Assembly: GCA_036756705.1 (NCBI GenBank)
Contig: DAIOKN010000004.1
Location: 52,477 to 116,476 of the forward strand
Direction: 5' to 3'
DNA length: 64,000 nucleotides
Source: Caproicibacter sp002399225
GTDB lineage: Bacteria; Bacillota; Clostridia; Oscillospirales; Acutalibacteraceae
Within the stretch, counting starts at the first letter, position 1. The number at the start of each line of letters is the position of its first letter. Below the pieces are notes generated by a model, which saw only the letters and a program-made list of their open reading frames with translations, was not told the DNA's origin and ran no database searches. Of the stretch, positions 59,760 through 64,000 are shown one piece after another. The translations under genes and the position numbers were made by a program.

Positions 59760-62700
59760 ATGGAATTTAACACTTTTGAATCCATAAAGATTGGACTTGC
59801 TTCACCTGAAAAAATCCGTGAGTGGTCGCACGGCGAAGTAAAAAAGCCGGAAACGATCAACTACCGTACCTTAAAGCCGGAGCGCGACGGACTGTTCTGC
59901 GAACGCATTTTCGGGCCGACAAAGGACTGGGAATGTCATTGCGGCAAATACAAAAGGATTCGTTACAAAGGCAAAATCTGTGAACGCTGCGGCGTTGAAG
60001 TTACTCGCGCAAAAGTCCGGCGTGAACGAATGGGCCACATCGAACTGGCAGCCCCTGTTTCCCATATCTGGTATTTTAAAGGGATCCCTTCCCGCATGGG
60101 GCTGATGCTTGATATTTCCCCGCGTATGCTGGAAAAGGTGCTGTATTTTGCGCTTTATATCGTAACGGACCCGGGAAATGTCCGGGAACTGCAAAAGAAA
60201 CAGCTCTTGAATGAAAAAGAATACCGCGACATGCGTGAAAAATATGAAGACGATTTTGAAGCCGGCATGGGCGCTGAGTCTGTTCAGAAACTGCTGACGG
60301 AAATTGACCTGGACGAACTTTCCACACAGCTGAAAACAGATCTGGAGACCGCCACAGGACAAAAGCGGGTCCGCCTGCTGAAACGGCTTGAAGTGGTGGA
60401 GGCGTTTCGCCTTTCCGGAAACCGCCCGGAATGGATGATTATGGACTGTATCCCGGTCATTCCGCCGGATTTGCGCCCGATGGTTCAGCTGGACGGCGGA
60501 AGGTTTGCGACCTCGGACCTGAATGACCTTTACCGGCGTGTCATCAACCGGAACAATCGCCTTAAGCGTCTGTTGGAACTCGGTGCGCCGGATATCATCG
60601 TCCGCAACGAGAAACGAATGCTTCAGGAAGCCGTTGATGCGCTGATTGACAACGGCCGCCGCGGCCGCCCGGTCACCGGACCGAATAACCGGCCCCTGAA
60701 ATCCCTTTCCGATATGCTGAAAGGAAAGCAGGGCAGGTTCCGTCAGAATCTTCTCGGCAAGCGCGTCGACTATTCCGGCCGTTCGGTCATCGTGGTTGGC
60801 CCGGATCTGAAAATGTATCAGTGCGGTCTGCCGAAAGAAATGGCGCTGGAACTGTTTAAACCGTTCGTCATGAAACGCTTGGTGGAAACACAGGTTTCCG
60901 GCAACATTAAAGCGGCGAGAAAAGCGGTGGAGCGCGCCAAACCGGAAGTCTGGGATGCTTTGGAAATTGTGATCAAAAACCATCCGGTTCTTCTGAACCG
61001 CGCGCCGACCCTGCACCGACTCGGCATTCAGGCGTTTGAACCCGTCTTGGTCGAGGGCCGCGCGCTGAAACTGCATCCGCTGGCCTGCACCGCTTACAAT
61101 GCGGATTTCGACGGCGACCAGATGGCAGTTCATGTTCCGCTTTCCGCCGAAGCTCAGGCGGAAGCCCGTTTCCTGATGCTGGCGGCGGGAAATCTGCTGA
61201 AGCCTTCCGACGGCCGCCCAGTCACTGTGCCGACACAGGACATGGTTCTCGGCTCCTACTATCTGACTTTGGATAAAGACGGTGAAACGGGAGAGGGCAA
61301 ATGCTTCCGCAATTTTGACGAAGCAATTATGGCTTACGATGCACATGTGATCGGCCTTCATGCGAAGATTAAAGTTCGCAGGACCCTTATCTTCGACGGC
61401 GAACCGGAAACTCAGCTTGTCGAAACCACCGTCGGCCGAATGATTTTTAACCGGCCGATTCCACAGGATCTCGGTTATGTTGACCGTTCCAAACCCGAAA
61501 ATAAATTTAAACTTGAAATAGAATTTCTGGTCGGCAAAAAACAGCTGGGACAGATTATCGACCGCTGCATCAAAGTTCACGGCGTGCCGAAAACTTCGGA
61601 GGTCCTTGACGAGATCAAGGCGCAGGGTTATAAATATTCCACCCGCAGTGGAATTACCGTTTCCGTCAGCGATGCGACCATCCCTCCGCAGAAGAAAGAA
61701 ATCATTGCCGCAGCGGAGAAAAAGATCGACACGGTTACCGACCAGTATAAAATGGGACTCCTTTCCAACGGTGAGCGCTACAACGCGGTTTTGAAGACTT
61801 GGACAAAAGCAACGGAGGATGTCTCCGTCGCCCTTCAGAAGAACCTGGATCGCTATAACCCGATCTTCATGATGGCCGATTCCGGCGCCCGTGGTTCCAT
61901 GAGCCAAATTCGCCAGCTTGCAGGAATGCGCGGACTGATCGCAAATACGTCCGGCAAGACGATTGAGATTCCGATTCGGGCAAACTACCGCGAGGGCCTG
62001 AATATTTTGGAATACTTCATTTCTTCCCGCGGTGCCCGGAAAGGCCTTGCGGATACCGCCCTGCGCACCGCGGATTCCGGTTACCTGACCCGCCGCCTGG
62101 TCGATGTTTCTCAGGATGTAATTATCCGGGAAGATGACTGCGGCACCACGGAAGGCCTTGAAGTCTTTGATATCAAGGAAGGCAACGAAGTAATTGAAAG
62201 CCTGCATGAACGCCTGCTTGGACGTTATCTGCTGGACGATTTCGTAGATGCAAAAACCGGAGAAGTTCTGGTTTCAAAAGATAAGCTGATGGATGACAAA
62301 GACGCCAATCTGATCGTTTCCAAAGGGGTTAAAAAGATCAAAATCCGCTCGATTCTGGACTGCCGGGCGAAACACGGGGTTTGCAAAAAATGCTATGGTG
62401 CAAACCTTGCCACACGTAAGCCTGTGATGGTCGGGGAAGCGGTCGGCATTATTGCTGCGCAGTCCATCGGCGAACCCGGTACTCAGCTAACCATGAGAAC
62501 TTTCCACACCGGCGGCGTCGCCAGCGCGGAAGATATTACGCAGGGCCTTCCGCGTGTTGAAGAACTGTTTGAAGGCCGGAAGCCGAAGCACCTCGCTATC
62601 ATCAGCGAACTTTCCGGGACGGTTTCGTTCGATGAGGTTAAAAAGAGCCGCCATGCCGTCATCACCAACCAGAAAACCGGAGAGAGCAAATCCTACCTGA

Positions 62701-63302
62701 TCCCATATGGTTCCAGAATGATCGTGCAAGAGGGCGACGAAATCAAGGCGGGCACCCGTCTGACGGAAGGTTCTGTCAATCCCCATGATGTTTTGGCAAT
62801 CAACGGAATTCAAGCAGTTCAGGACTATTTGATTGAAGAGGTCCAGAAGGTATACCGGATGCAAGGCGTTGATATCAACGACAAGCATATTGAGGTAATT
62901 GTCCGCCAAATGCTGAAAAAGGTCCGGGTGGAAGATGCGGGCGACACCACTTTGCTGCCGAACGCGCTGGTTGAGAAAAATGAACTGGAGGCGGAAAATC
63001 AAACGGTGCGCGACCGCATAGCAGCGGGAGAAGCCGACCTGAAAGAGGCGACTTTCACGCCGGTTCTACTCGGTATCACAAAAGCTTCGCTGGCGACGGA
63101 TTCGTTCCTGTCCGCAGCCTCTTTCCAGGAAACGACGCGCGTGCTGACCGATGCCGCCATTAAAGGCAAGGTCGATCCGCTCCTGGGCCTCAAGGAAAAT
63201 GTCATTATCGGTAAACTGATTCCGGCCGGAACCGGCATGAAGTGCTACAGGGACGTTGAAATCGAGCCGACAGGTGAAAACTTGACAAATGATGCTGTTT
63301 AG
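59760..63302 (+). CDS. rpoC: RNA polymerase beta' subunit
   Basis: A 1180-residue subunit. The N-terminal zinc site (CHCGKYKRIRYKGKICERCGVEV), RVDYSGRSVIVVGP, the catalytic NADFDGDQMAVH near residue 450, the bridge-helix region and the second zinc site (CRAKHGVCKKCYG) are all intact. ATG 59760 follows AGGAAGGGG; the frame upstream to 59739 is not needed. It is 17 nt after rpoB, in the same operon. The 3' end holds a promoter for rpsL. Confidence 0.98.
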   Translation: MEFNTFESIKIGLASPEKIREWSHGEVKKPETINYRTLKPERDGLFCERIFGPTKDWECHCGKYKRIRYKGKICERCGVEVTRAKVRRERMGHIELAAPVSHIWYFKGIPSRMGLMLDISPRMLEKVLYFALYIVTDPGNVRELQKKQLLNEKEYRDMREKYEDDFEAGMGAESVQKLLTEIDLDELSTQLKTDLETATGQKRVRLLKRLEVVEAFRLSGNRPEWMIMDCIPVIPPDLRPMVQLDGGRFATSDLNDLYRRVINRNNRLKRLLELGAPDIIVRNEKRMLQEAVDALIDNGRRGRPVTGPNNRPLKSLSDMLKGKQGRFRQNLLGKRVDYSGRSVIVVGPDLKMYQCGLPKEMALELFKPFVMKRLVETQVSGNIKAARKAVERAKPEVWDALEIVIKNHPVLLNRAPTLHRLGIQAFEPVLVEGRALKLHPLACTAYNADFDGDQMAVHVPLSAEAQAEARFLMLAAGNLLKPSDGRPVTVPTQDMVLGSYYLTLDKDGETGEGKCFRNFDEAIMAYDAHVIGLHAKIKVRRTLIFDGEPETQLVETTVGRMIFNRPIPQDLGYVDRSKPENKFKLEIEFLVGKKQLGQIIDRCIKVHGVPKTSEVLDEIKAQGYKYSTRSGITVSVSDATIPPQKKEIIAAAEKKIDTVTDQYKMGLLSNGERYNAVLKTWTKATEDVSVALQKNLDRYNPIFMMADSGARGSMSQIRQLAGMRGLIANTSGKTIEIPIRANYREGLNILEYFISSRGARKGLADTALRTADSGYLTRRLVDVSQDVIIREDDCGTTEGLEVFDIKEGNEVIESLHERLLGRYLLDDFVDAKTGEVLVSKDKLMDDKDANLIVSKGVKKIKIRSILDCRAKHGVCKKCYGANLATRKPVMVGEAVGIIAAQSIGEPGTQLTMRTFHTGGVASAEDITQGLPRVEELFEGRKPKHLAIISELSGTVSFDEVKKSRHAVITNQKTGESKSYLIPYGSRMIVQEGDEIKAGTRLTEGSVNPHDVLAINGIQAVQDYLIEEVQKVYRMQGVDINDKHIEVIVRQMLKKVRVEDAGDTTLLPNALVEKNELEAENQTVRDRIAAGEADLKEATFTPVLLGITKASLATDSFLSAASFQETTRVLTDAAIKGKVDPLLGLKENVIIGKLIPAGTGMKCYRDVEIEPTGENLTNDAV

Positions 63303-63311
63303 GCTTATAAT
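63282..63311 (+). promoter_or_regulatory. Promoter of rpsL within the end of rpoC
   Basis: A perfect TTGACA (63282-63287) and perfect TATAAT (63306-63311) have an 18-nt spacer. The -35 lies in the last codons of rpoC. It gives rpsL a leader of about 115 nt, which includes a short hairpin (GCCGCCTG with CAGGCAGC near 63380-63400). Confidence 0.8.
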
Positions 63312-63431
63312 GTAAACTTGTGATTGGTCCCCTTTTGTGCTGTTGCCATAAAGAGGATGGAAAAAAATTTGTTGTTCTCGCCGCCTGAAAACAGGCAGCT
63401 TGACATAAATACTTTTGTTAGGAGGTGTCAT

Positions 63432-63860
63432 ATGCCAACCTTTAACCAACTGGTGAATACCGGCAGGGAAGTGGCTGTCAGAAAAGCAAAGGCTCCGGCA
63501 CTTTTAAAGGGCTGGAACTCCAAAAAAAGGATTCCCATCGATCAGGATTCTCCCCAAAAGCGCGGAGTCTGCACGGTGGTGAAAACCGCAACCCCGAAAA
63601 AGCCGAACTCGGCTCTGAGAAAAATCGCGAGAGTCAGGCTTTCCAACGGGATCGAGGTCAGTGCCTATATTCCCGGTGTCGGTCATAATCTTCAGGAGCA
63701 TAGTGTTGTTATGATCCGCGGCGGACGTGTCAAGGATCTGCCTGGTGTCCGTTACCATATTATTCGCGGCACTTTGGATGCACAGGGCGTCGCTCAGCGC
63801 ATGCAGGCCCGCTCAAAGTATGGTGCAAAACGGCCAAAGGCCGGTGCTGTAAAAAAATAA
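63432..63860 (+). CDS. rpsL: 30S ribosomal protein S12
   Basis: A 142-residue S12: MPTFNQLVNTGREVAVRKAKAPALLKGWN at the start, KTATPKKPNSALRKIARVRLSNG (the streptomycin-site Lys is wild-type) and VMIRGGRVKDLPGVRYHIIRG. ATG 63432 has a perfect GGAGG. The frame open to 63324 is leader sequence. It is probably the first gene of the str operon (rpsL-rpsG-fusA-tuf) continuing beyond the window. No gene is seen between 63861 and the end. Confidence 0.97.
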   Translation: MPTFNQLVNTGREVAVRKAKAPALLKGWNSKKRIPIDQDSPQKRGVCTVVKTATPKKPNSALRKIARVRLSNGIEVSAYIPGVGHNLQEHSVVMIRGGRVKDLPGVRYHIIRGTLDAQGVAQRMQARSKYGAKRPKAGAVKK

Positions 63861-64000
63861 TCAGCACGGTCCGTTCCAACTGACAGAAACCTGACGGCTG
63901 CATGTTAAAAAACAGAATGCAGATGCGTTTAATTATAGAGAAAAGCGCCTCTGTATTGGCCACGGGAGTTATGTCGCTTTCGAGTACCGATGAATTCATT

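Noticed and set aside
59871..62207. A 778-codon minus-strand open frame antisense to rpoC
   Set aside because: It mirrors the codon bias of rpoC, has no recognisable domain or ribosome-binding site, and the plus-strand rpoC is certain.
63760..63999. A 79-codon minus-strand frame at the window end
   Set aside because: It overlaps the end of rpsL in antisense and lacks a ribosome-binding site or family pattern.
1..64000. CRISPR arrays, insertion sequences, rRNA genes
   Set aside because: No regularly spaced repeats, transposase-like proteins or rRNA segments were seen on either strand.

Overview
The window looks like the chromosome of a spore-forming, low-to-mid GC Clostridia member, most likely in the Oscillospiraceae/Ruminococcaceae. 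The evidence is the short HisG plus HisZ system, the T-box leader on alaS, TTG/GTG starts with strong AGGAGG-type sites, PcrA, MltG, RNase M5, Rrf2 and DUF1836 proteins, and Bacillota-type SigA, RpoB and RpoC. The species cannot be named from the sequence alone. Most of the window is ordinary housekeeping DNA; the clearly accessory part lies at about 38.2-47.5 kb.

1-5.2 kb is a histidine operon, hisZ(end)-G-D-C-B-A-I-E, with overlapping or tightly spaced genes. hisH and hisF are missing from it, and hisA has no ATG, GTG or TTG at its conserved start. 5.2-7.7 kb holds a small PQ-loop-like membrane protein divergent from a LysR regulator, then an RluA-type pseudouridine synthase. 7.7-14 kb is pyrE-radC-uvrB-uvrA. 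14-17.6 kb has murC, a zinc-ribbon protein coupled to a 40-residue membrane peptide, a DUF1836 gene and a decayed AraC regulator that once overlapped it. 17.7-21.4 kb has pcrA and two conserved proteins of unknown function.

21.6-30.2 kb is a dense forward block: thyX-tmk-DUF2156-GNAT, DJ-1, 5-formyl-THF cyclo-ligase, mltG, a U32 peptidase and a class B penicillin-binding protein. The ribosome-binding site of the last gene lies inside an intrinsic terminator. 30.2-38.1 kb is an alanine T-box with alaS, a HIT protein, a phosphoribosyltransferase, comEC, holA and rnmV. tRNA-Leu(GAG) follows at 38.16 kb.

38.2-47.5 kb is the accessory stretch: nearly 1 kb of decayed DNA with a Sir2-like remnant, a truncated collagen-like protein, a 46-residue basic peptide, YetF/DUF421 and CmpB-like membrane proteins, an AT-rich L25/CTC protein, and then a TetR gene whose palindromic operator recurs before a three-gene operon. 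That operon encodes a Rossmann dehydratase-like protein, a DapA-like aldolase and an Nramp-related transporter. A regulator combining an unusual winged helix with an FCD domain follows. All three operon proteins have changed signature residues, so this is the best candidate here for an undescribed pathway.

47.5-64 kb returns to core genes: pyk, a VanY-like protein missing metal ligands, rpmE, yigZ, dgt-dnaG-rpoD, an Rrf2 regulator, rpoB-rpoC and rpsL. DNA priming, the primary sigma factor and core RNA polymerase therefore lie side by side.
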